Below, in pieces: positions 1 through 4,429 of a stretch of 7,501 bases of DNA. Under the pieces are notes generated by a model that was not told where the DNA came from, searched no databases, and saw only the letters and a list, made by a program, of their open reading frames with translations. This DNA is from Nanohaloarchaea archaeon PL-Br10_U2g16 (GTDB lineage Archaea > Nanohalarchaeota > Nanosalinia > Nanosalinales > Nanosalinaceae): contig LKMV01000037.1 in the NCBI GenBank assembly GCA_001563995.1, positions 1 through 7,501 of the forward strand. The letters are read 5' to 3'. The first letter of the stretch is position 1, and each line of letters opens with the position of its first letter. Position numbers and translations under genes: made by a program.

Positions 1-53
1 CGATCAAATAAAAATAAAACGAATCATACTTGTCAAGAATAACTTTTCAAAGT

Positions 54-59
54 AAAAAT
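54..59 (-). terminator. Oligo-T terminator after the tRNA
   Basis: Directly after the discriminator base the minus strand reads ATTTTT, a typical archaeal oligo-T stop. A second T-rich tract (minus-strand TTTTATTTTTATTTG, 6-20) follows as a possible back-up. Nothing else is seen in bases 1-53. Confidence 0.5.
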
Positions 60-220
60 CGCCCCCTCAGGGATTTGAACCCTGGATCTTCACCTATTTG
101 CGCATGGTTATTTAGGCACCTACTGGAGCCTCGACCGGTTCTTTAGAACCGGTATTTGCGTGTGAACCGAGCGTAACCAGTTCGCCGCAAGGTGACGTCT
201 TTCCACTAGACCAAGGGGGC
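60..220 (-). tRNA. tRNA-Arg(GCG), intron-containing
   Basis: The minus strand folds into a complete cloverleaf. The acceptor is GCCCCCT/AGGGGGC with discriminator G at 60. The D arm is GTC/GAC with A14, GG18-19 and A20. The anticodon stem is TCACC/GGTGA, and the T arm is CAGGG-TTCAAAT-CCCTG. The 5' exon is 220-185 and the 3' exon 95-60, giving a 72-nt mature body with no encoded CCA. Joining the exons at the canonical 37/38 site gives the loop TT-GCG-GA, so the anticodon is GCG, decoding CGC/CGU arginine. A20 and G73 fit an arginine tRNA. The anticodon depends on the splice position. The arm sequences also resemble archaeal tRNA-Gly and tRNA-Val, but no splice position seen here gives GCC or GAC. 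Confidence 0.88.
96..184 (-). other. Archaeal tRNA intron (89 nt) at position 37/38
   Basis: The splice sites form a bulge-helix-bulge. A 4-bp helix, TTGC (190-187) with GCAA (101-98), is flanked by 3-nt bulges GGC (186-184) and ATA (97-95), each cut after its second base. The inner helix is relaxed: one G-C pair, a small internal loop, then TGGTTA (179-174) paired with TAACCA (110-105). Inside the intron is a perfect 8-bp hairpin, ACCGGTTC-loop-GAACCGGT (134-153). No protein is encoded, so splicing should rely on the host tRNA endonuclease. The intron is on the long side for a non-coding archaeal tRNA intron. Confidence 0.8.
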
Positions 221-245
221 TTATATCTGTAAGACCATTCAGAGC

Positions 246-253
246 TTTTTAAA
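246..253 (-). promoter_or_regulatory. TATA box of the tRNA gene
   Basis: The minus strand reads TTTAAAAA, centred about 29 bp upstream of the mature tRNA 5' end, which is the expected archaeal TATA position for a start just before the tRNA. Confidence 0.6.
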
Positions 254-275
254 CCAGCTTACATCAGCCCTACCC

Positions 276-308
276 TTTATAACCAATCGCCCGGAAAAAC
301 TTTATGTG
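276..308 (+). promoter_or_regulatory. Candidate TATA boxes for the micro-ORF
   Basis: Two TATA-like elements lie upstream of the micro-ORF: TTTATAA at 276-282 and TTTATGTG at 301-308. The nearer one is centred about 47 bp before the ATG at 352 and would give a short leader containing the SD. Either could be the functional box. The assignment rests on position only. Confidence 0.35.
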
Positions 309-351
309 TCGCAGTAAAAACCCGTTAACGATTTATTCAAGGTGAAGCTAA

Positions 352-399
352 ATGGGAGCTCTAAAGAAACTAAAAAAGAAGCTGAAAAATATTTTCTAG
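352..399 (+). CDS. Putative 15-residue cationic micropeptide
   Basis: ATG to TAG encodes MGALKKLKKKLKNIF. An SD-like GGTGA (341-345) sits 6 nt before the ATG, the same element that precedes Alba at 7 nt. TATA-like boxes lie upstream, and a T-rich terminator follows at 425-440, so it looks like a complete tiny transcription unit. The peptide alternates leucines with lysine pairs and would form a cationic amphipathic helix. That is remarkable in a window where almost every other protein is acidic. No family is recognised. Possible roles are a membrane- or RNA-binding peptide, or the coding part of a small regulatory RNA. A chance ORF in A-rich DNA cannot be excluded at this length; the SD and flanking signals are the main support. 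Confidence 0.4.
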   Translation: MGALKKLKKKLKNIF

Positions 400-424
400 A
401 TCTAAAAGGGATTTTCCTTCTCAG

Positions 425-440
425 TTCTTTTTATTTTTCT
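425..440 (+). terminator. T-rich terminator after the micro-ORF
   Basis: TTCTTTTTATTTTTCT on the plus strand is a run of T tracts typical of archaeal termination. It lies 26 nt beyond the micro-ORF stop and before the next promoter. Confidence 0.5.
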
Positions 441-457
441 ATGTTAGGCCGAGACCA

Positions 458-495
458 TTTTTTAAGCTTCATTTTATCAGAGTATATTAAGAGGT
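458..495 (+). promoter_or_regulatory. TATA box and SD of aEF-1beta
   Basis: TTTTTTAA (458-465) is centred about 41 bp before the ATG, predicting a leader of roughly 12-15 nt. That leader carries the SD GAGGT (491-495), 7 nt before the start codon. This is the leadered class of promoter in the window. Confidence 0.6.
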
Positions 496-502
496 AATTC
501 AA

Positions 503-757
503 ATGGCAAAAGTACAGTGTGTCTACAAGGTTATGCCTGAAGACGCGGAGACGGATTTAGAACAGCTGAAACAAAATATAGAGGAAAAAATTGATGTCGA
601 CGACTTCCAAGAGGAAGAGGTCGCTTTCGGACTGAAGGCGATTAAGGTATCGACTATAACTAGCGATGAGGAAGGCGGTACCGATGCTGTCGAGGAGAAA
701 CTAAATGGGATAGAGGAAGTCCAGAGCGTTGAGCTTGAACACTTCGACAAGCTTTAG
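503..757 (+). CDS. Translation elongation factor aEF-1beta
   Basis: This 84-aa protein is the archaeal elongation factor 1-beta, the guanine-nucleotide exchange factor that recharges aEF-1alpha with GTP in the cytoplasm during protein synthesis. It has the family's usual length and single alpha-beta fold. The diagnostic central block is IAFGLKA-like (VAFGLKAIKV, about residues 40-49), followed by DEEGGTDAVEEKL (about 55-67) and a closing strand, EVQSVELEHFDKL. It is strongly acidic even for this family, as expected for salt-in adaptation. The start is supported by GAGGT 7 nt upstream and a TATA box about 41 bp upstream. It is followed at once by a hairpin and T tract, so it appears monocistronic. 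The micro-ORF upstream has its own terminator. Confidence 0.93.
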   Translation: MAKVQCVYKVMPEDAETDLEQLKQNIEEKIDVDDFQEEEVAFGLKAIKVSTITSDEEGGTDAVEEKLNGIEEVQSVELEHFDKL

Positions 758-792
758 TTCGAAAAGTATCGAACATTTTACCCTTCTTTTTT
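757..792 (+). terminator. Terminator hairpin plus T tract after aEF-1beta
   Basis: GTTCGA (757-762) and TCGAAC (769-774) form a perfect 6-bp stem with a 6-nt loop, starting at the last base of the stop codon. T-rich sequence ending in TTTTTT (787-792) follows. The same T run doubles as the next gene's TATA box. Confidence 0.6.
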
Positions 793-794
793 AA
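787..794 (+). promoter_or_regulatory. TATA box of the DUF4349-like gene
   Basis: TTTTTTAA is centred 28.5 bp before the ATG at 819. No SD precedes that ATG, so a leaderless transcript is predicted. The box is embedded in the terminator tract of aEF-1beta. Confidence 0.5.
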
Positions 795-818
795 TTCAGC
801 ATCTACATTTAGATTTTT

Positions 819-1739
819 ATGAAAGTTAAAGCTCTGAAAAAGAAGATTTTCAACAACAAAATCTTGGCAGCCATACTGATTCTTCTGATGGTTACAACCT
901 TAGGTATAGGCGGATTGATACTGAACATTTTCAGCGGAAGCCTTTCAGACTCCACCTCCTTGGAAAGCTACGATGGCGGACCTACAGAGCTTCAAGCAGA
1001 TTCAGCCGCGGACTCTTTTGATCTAGATCAAGGTCAGGACTCTGTAGAAGTGCAGGAATCCGATATCGAGATAGAGACGGATAATGTAGAGCAGGATAGG
1101 TCAGATATAAGCTCCCTATCAGAAAACTTCGATGGCTACGTTGAGGAAAGCAGTCAGAGACAGACTGATCTCTACAGGACAGTTAAGATGGAAATCAGAG
1201 TTCCTGAAGACAGCTTTGAACAGTTTGTAGATCAGATAAGAGAGGACTACGACGTGGAAGAGTACGAGACAAACAACTACAGGGTTTCCATAGAAAGGGA
1301 GACTGATGAGCTAGATACCTTGGATAGGACTTTGAACGAGTATAAATCCATCAGACAGGAAATTGAAGATGTCGAAGATGAGGAGAGGCGTTTAGAGCTT
1401 CTCATGCAGGTAACTGAGAAAGAGCTTGAGATACAGGAGATGATGAACCGGTATGAAAGACAGCTTTCAGACGCTCAGGACAGGTCAGAAATGGCGACCG
1501 TGAGTATCAGGCTTCAAGAAGACAGAGATCCGGAGATAATGCCTCAGGACGTCGGCGATAGGTTCAGCTCGGAGCTAGGAGATAGCCTTGACACGGTTAC
1601 CGAGATAACGATAAGAACGTTTACAGGGAGCATAGAGATACTGTTTAGAGGGTTTCAGTACTTGGTATACGCTCTAGTACTGGCAGTTCCCGGATACGTA
1701 GGGTACAGGATAGGTAGAAGAGGATACAGAAATCTATAA
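819..1739 (+). CDS. DUF4349-like two-TM membrane protein
   Basis: This 306-aa protein has a basic N-terminus (MKVKALKKK), a TM segment at about 15-38, and an acidic linker rich in Ser, Asp and Glu at about 40-115. A globular and coiled-coil region spans about 118-234, and a second TM segment about 278-298. It ends in a short basic tail (GRRGYRNL), so the bulk should lie outside the cytoplasmic membrane. The middle matches the DUF4349 pattern: an RxVKMEIRVP-type strand (about 120-129), a long charged helix with RL-x3-M..T.KELEIQ (about 190-206), and the closing strand EMATVSIRL (224-232), equivalent to the family's YATI.V.L. DUF4349 proteins are envelope proteins of unknown role, often lipoproteins; no lipobox cysteine is present here. 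No SD is seen, and the TATA spacing indicates a leaderless start. It ends one base before a convergent gene. The family call is moderately sure. Confidence 0.72.
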   Translation: MKVKALKKKIFNNKILAAILILLMVTTLGIGGLILNIFSGSLSDSTSLESYDGGPTELQADSAADSFDLDQGQDSVEVQESDIEIETDNVEQDRSDISSLSENFDGYVEESSQRQTDLYRTVKMEIRVPEDSFEQFVDQIREDYDVEEYETNNYRVSIERETDELDTLDRTLNEYKSIRQEIEDVEDEERRLELLMQVTEKELEIQEMMNRYERQLSDAQDRSEMATVSIRLQEDRDPEIMPQDVGDRFSSELGDSLDTVTEITIRTFTGSIEILFRGFQYLVYALVLAVPGYVGYRIGRRGYRNL

Positions 1740-1740
1740 C

Positions 1741-1881
1741 CTATCCAAACTCCATCCTTCCTTTACATACTGCACAGCCGTGGTCTCTGTCGTGCTCTCC
1801 ACATATTCGGGCGCCGCATACGGAGCAGTTGGTCACAGCCATCTTTTCTTCACAGTATTCACATGGGGTTGAGCCTTTCAT
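1741..1881 (-). CDS. Small AN1-like zinc-finger protein (46 aa)
   Basis: An ATG at 1881 opens a 46-codon frame ending in TAG (1743-1741). The ligand pattern is C7-x2-C10-x8-C19-x2-C22-x4-C27-x2-H30-x3-H34-x-C36, with an extra C39. This follows the AN1 zinc-finger order (C-x2-C...C-x1/2-C-x4-C-x2-H-x5-H-x-C) with two slightly shortened loops, so it should bind two zinc ions. Cys and His make up about a fifth of the protein, which is very unlikely for a chance frame. AN1 fingers in archaea are found alone or fused to other domains; the role is usually unknown, and nucleic-acid or protein binding is plausible. It has its own TATA box 28.5 bp upstream and no SD. It lies one base from the DUF4349-like gene (convergent) and 39 bp from FEN-1 (divergent). 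Confidence 0.82.
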   Translation of the reverse strand: MKGSTPCEYCEEKMAVTNCSVCGARICGEHDRDHGCAVCKGRMEFG

Positions 1882-1889
1882 GTAAACTG

Positions 1890-1895
1890 TTTAAA
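1890..1895 (+). promoter_or_regulatory. TATA box of FEN-1 (divergent promoter)
   Basis: TTTAAA is centred 28.5 bp before the ATG at 1921. It predicts a leaderless mRNA beginning at that ATG and argues against the ATG at 1897, which sits directly against the box. Confidence 0.6.
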
Positions 1896-1905
1896 GATGA
1901 AGTCC

Positions 1906-1913
1906 TATAACTT
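1906..1913 (-). promoter_or_regulatory. TATA box of the zinc-finger gene (divergent promoter)
   Basis: Minus-strand AAGTTATA is centred 28.5 bp before the ATG at 1881. It lies inside the predicted FEN-1 promoter region, between the FEN-1 TATA box and the FEN-1 start. Confidence 0.5.
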
Positions 1914-1920
1914 TTATTGT

Positions 1921-2952
1921 ATGGGCGTAGACCTAGGGGACCTGGTTGAGAGAGAAGAGATAACTTTTGCAGATCTTAACGATAAAGAGATATCTATCGA
2001 TGCAATGAACACACTTTACCAGTTTTTATCGATTATAAGACAGAGAGATGGTACCCCCTTAAAAGATTCTTCCGGAAACATTACTTCGCATCTCTCAGGA
2101 ATATTTTACAGGAATATCAAGCTTCTCGAAAATAATATTAGACCTGTATACGTATTTGACGGTCAGATGCCTGATCTAAAGCAGAAAGAGTCAAGTAGGA
2201 GAAGAAAAAAGAGAGAGGAAGCAAAAAAGGAATGGAAAAAACTGAAGGACGAAGGTAAGATCTCGGAAGCTTACTCAAAAGCCACTCAGAGCTCCAAACT
2301 AACATCGGAAATGGTGGAGGAGTCGAAGCAGCTTCTAGATGCTATGGGTCTTCCTTCCGTTCAGGCTCCGAGCGAAGGTGAGGCTCAGGCAGCTTACATG
2401 ACACGGGAAGAATCTCCGGGAACTATTTACGCAGTAGGCTCTCAGGACTGGGACTGTCTGCTTTTCGGAGCGGGTAAAATGGTGAAAAACCTGACCACGA
2501 GAAAGAGTAGGAAGACCTCGTCAGGCGGAAGAAAGGAGATATCAACCGAGAGGATACAGCTACAATCAGTCCTAGAGCAGATCGGCGTATCCAGAGAGAA
2601 GCTTGTCTGGATGGGTATACTAATGGGAACAGATTTCAACCCTGACGGAATAAAGGGGATAGGTCCGAAGAAATCCCTAAAACTAGTGAAAAAGTACCAG
2701 GAGTTTGAAAAACTGTTGGAGGATGAAAAGGTCGACTGGGACTCTGAAAACGATCCTTACCGTATACTAGAGTTCTTTATGGATCCGCCTGTAGAAGAAA
2801 AAGATTACAGCTTCAAAGAACCGAACAGAGAAAAGATAAAAGAGATACTGGTGGAAAAACATGAGTTTTCCGAAGACAGGGTTGTCTCGGGAGTTGATAA
2901 GCTGGATAAGGCTATGGAAGCAAGGCAGTCAGGTCTCGGAAGCTTTACCTAG
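1921..2952 (+). CDS. fen: Flap endonuclease 1 (FEN-1)
   Basis: This 343-aa structure-specific nuclease removes 5' flaps during Okazaki-fragment maturation and repair. The N domain begins MGVDLGDLV, with the family's Gly2 (alpha-amino group next to the active site). Acidic metal ligands are D27 (SIDAMN), D80 (VFDG), E152 and E154 (SEGEAQAA), D176 and D178 (SQDWDCLLFG) and D239 (MGTDFN). The H2TH motif is GIKGIGPKK (244-252). The basic helical arch, rich in Arg and Lys, lies at about 93-107. An ATG eight codons upstream (1897) is in frame but would bury Gly2 and abut the TATA box, so 1921 is chosen. The C-terminus QSGLGSFT is a PCNA-interacting (PIP) motif that keeps Q, L and F but ends in Thr where a second aromatic is usual. 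The stop overlaps the convergent coiled-coil gene by 8 bp. Confidence 0.95.
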   Translation: MGVDLGDLVEREEITFADLNDKEISIDAMNTLYQFLSIIRQRDGTPLKDSSGNITSHLSGIFYRNIKLLENNIRPVYVFDGQMPDLKQKESSRRRKKREEAKKEWKKLKDEGKISEAYSKATQSSKLTSEMVEESKQLLDAMGLPSVQAPSEGEAQAAYMTREESPGTIYAVGSQDWDCLLFGAGKMVKNLTTRKSRKTSSGGRKEISTERIQLQSVLEQIGVSREKLVWMGILMGTDFNPDGIKGIGPKKSLKLVKKYQEFEKLLEDEKVDWDSENDPYRILEFFMDPPVEEKDYSFKEPNREKIKEILVEKHEFSEDRVVSGVDKLDKAMEARQSGLGSFT

Positions 2953-4396
2953 AATCCCTCATCGCTCTAAACTCCTTCAACATAAGCTTCATCATCTCTC
3001 CAAGCTCCTCGTAACCTTCTCTTATGTCTTTTATCTCCGATTCATGTCTATCTAATTCGTTTAGTACAGGCTCCATATCAACGGATTTACGTGACTCTAT
3101 CTTCTTCTCAAGGCTCTCTATCTCAGATCTAAGCTTTTTATTCCTGTAATCCGTCTGCTCTATATCCGATATCCTTTCTTCAACCTTTTCGACTCTCTGA
3201 TCAACTTTGGAAGAATCCTTATCAGCTTTCTGTTTAAGCTCTTTGTACTCATCGTTTGACAGCAGTTTAAGCTCAGCCAGATCTTCAAAATCATTGAATA
3301 TCCATCTAAAGTCGGACACCATAGACTTCAGCTGTTCTACTTCGTCTGATAACTCGGAAACATCCTGGTCTTCGATATCATCTTCTAGAGAGTTAAGGCT
3401 TTTCTGTATATTCTCTATATCTACCTTTAGGCGATCTATCTGATCTCTGTGTTCCTCCGAGATACTATCTAAATCCTCTTGGAGACCGTCGAAATCCTGT
3501 TCTACATCGTCAAGCTTCTCTTCAAGCCCTCCTAATCTATCTTCAAGCTCTTCTATATCTTCATTTAAATCTTCTATATCTTCTAAATTATCTTTAAAAT
3601 TCTTTAGACTTTTTATATCGTTCTTAATATCTTCCAGTTCCTCTGAATCTTCGTCAACGGAGTCCTCTAAGCTTTTTTCAAGCCCTTCAATCCTCTGGTT
3701 CAACTTGTCTCTAACTTCCTCTATTAGATCCGACTTCTCCGCCACCCTGTCTTTTACCTCTTCAATGTCTTCCTCCAGTTCCGATTCAGAAATACGTGAA
3801 CCTATACTATCTATTTTGTCCTCTAGATCCCTAATCTTGGAGCTTGAGACCTCTTCCTCATCTTTCTGATCTCTAAACTGTTCCATCTCCTCTTCAACTT
3901 TTCCCAGCCTTTCATTAAGCTCATCTGCTACACCAACATCCTCTTCTATCTCTTCATCATAAGTATTATATTCCTCAGCTGTATCCTGTAGCTCTTCAGT
4001 ATCTTCTTCATCCATATCCGACTCATCAGTATCTTCTACCGGATCTATTTCAGATTCTTCAGTATCTTGCTGTTCAGAACCTTCTTCATCTTGAGAACTT
4101 TCATCAGTTAGAAGGGTTTCTCCCTGTCCATCAGTGTCATTATTATCTAAGAGATTTTCCTCAGAATCTTTTTCTTCAGAAACTTCTTCAGTTAGGTCAG
4201 AGCCTTCAGAACTTTGTTTATCTGTGTCATCCGACTTATCAGCATCTTCTTCCAGACCTTCATCATTATTTTCGTCCTCTTCCTCTCCGAAAAGAACGTC
4301 ATCTCCTTCATCTTCTTCCTCGGAGCCGAACAGGGTTTCCTGCTCCGTCTCGTCGTCTTCCTCACCGAATATAACATCTTCTCCCATACTTCCCAC
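2945..4396 (-). CDS. Acidic coiled-coil protein with N-terminal FG repeats
   Basis: This 483-aa protein is of no recognised family. Residues 7-45 are three perfect-length 13-residue repeats (DVIFG.., ETLFG.., DVLFG..) with Phe at 10, 23 and 36. Residues 46-155 are a disordered stretch, almost entirely Asp, Glu, Ser, Thr and Gln. About 156-345 is a long coiled coil with Leu and Ile heptads. A less charged insert, VSDFRWIFNDFEDLAELKLL (360-379), breaks the coil. A second coiled coil runs to the end (MMKLMLKEFRAMRDSR). There is no signal peptide or TM segment, so it should be cytoplasmic or membrane-peripheral. The start is GTG at 4396, fixed by a TATA box 28.5 bp upstream; an ATG three codons in (4387) is the alternative. 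Its position after the pilins and a second coiled-coil gene suggests a scaffold or adaptor, but that is inference. Confidence 0.85.
   Translation of the reverse strand: MGSMGEDVIFGEEDDETEQETLFGSEEEDEGDDVLFGEEEDENNDEGLEEDADKSDDTDKQSSEGSDLTEEVSEEKDSEENLLDNNDTDGQGETLLTDESSQDEEGSEQQDTEESEIDPVEDTDESDMDEEDTEELQDTAEEYNTYDEEIEEDVGVADELNERLGKVEEEMEQFRDQKDEEEVSSSKIRDLEDKIDSIGSRISESELEEDIEEVKDRVAEKSDLIEEVRDKLNQRIEGLEKSLEDSVDEDSEELEDIKNDIKSLKNFKDNLEDIEDLNEDIEELEDRLGGLEEKLDDVEQDFDGLQEDLDSISEEHRDQIDRLKVDIENIQKSLNSLEDDIEDQDVSELSDEVEQLKSMVSDFRWIFNDFEDLAELKLLSNDEYKELKQKADKDSSKVDQRVEKVEERISDIEQTDYRNKKLRSEIESLEKKIESRKSVDMEPVLNELDRHESEIKDIREGYEELGEMMKLMLKEFRAMRDSR
4262..4378 (-). repeat. Three tandem 39-bp (13-residue) FG repeats
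   Basis: The units are 4378-4340, 4339-4301 and 4300-4262. Each encodes [DE]-[VT]-[IL]-F-G-[ES]-E followed by acidic residues. The period is exactly 13 residues, and the hydrophobic V/T-I/L-F-G core is the only non-acidic part. Confidence 0.8.
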
Positions 4397-4412
4397 TTAA
4401 TACCATTAAGTG
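4394..4412. promoter_or_regulatory. Inverted repeat at the coiled-coil gene start (candidate operator)
   Basis: CACTTAA-TACCA-TTAAGTG is a perfect 7-bp inverted repeat with a 5-bp centre. It covers the predicted transcription start and the GTG start codon and lies just downstream of the TATA box. It could bind a dimeric regulator or fold at the 5' end of the mRNA. This is an inference from position and symmetry. Confidence 0.45.
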
Positions 4413-4420
4413 GTTAAAAC

Positions 4421-4428
4421 ATTATATA
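4421..4428 (-). promoter_or_regulatory. TATA box of the 483-aa coiled-coil gene
   Basis: The minus strand reads TATATAAT, centred 28.5 bp before the GTG at 4396. It begins immediately after the stop codon of the upstream gene, so the two coiled-coil genes can be transcribed separately despite a gap of only 33 bp. Confidence 0.6.
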
Positions 4429-4429
4429 G

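Noticed and set aside
153..184. Shorter alternative tRNA intron ending at the second CGCAAATA
   Set aside because: Joining there would place CCGG after the anticodon loop, which cannot pair with the TCACC stem, so no cloverleaf results.
453..475. 13-codon minus-strand frame opposite the aEF-1beta promoter region
   Set aside because: It has no SD and no suitably placed TATA box, unlike the plus-strand micro-ORF.
523..750. Minus-strand serine-rich frame opposite aEF-1beta
   Set aside because: It is the antisense shadow of a recognised gene, with no signals of its own.
1741..1881. COG2888-type zinc-ribbon translation protein (often near aEF-1beta)
   Set aside because: The Cys/His spacing and the paired histidines follow AN1 order rather than the all-cysteine CPxCG pattern of that family.
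2861..3055. Plus-strand frame overlapping the end of FEN-1
   Set aside because: It is out of frame with FEN-1, starts inside its coding part, and looks like chance.
4134..4400. Plus-strand serine-rich frames opposite the coiled-coil gene (also 3207-3443 and 4214-4417)
   Set aside because: They are antisense shadows: Asp/Glu codons read backwards give Ser/Phe/Leu-rich frames. They have no SD or TATA spacing, and the minus frame has clear heptads and repeats.
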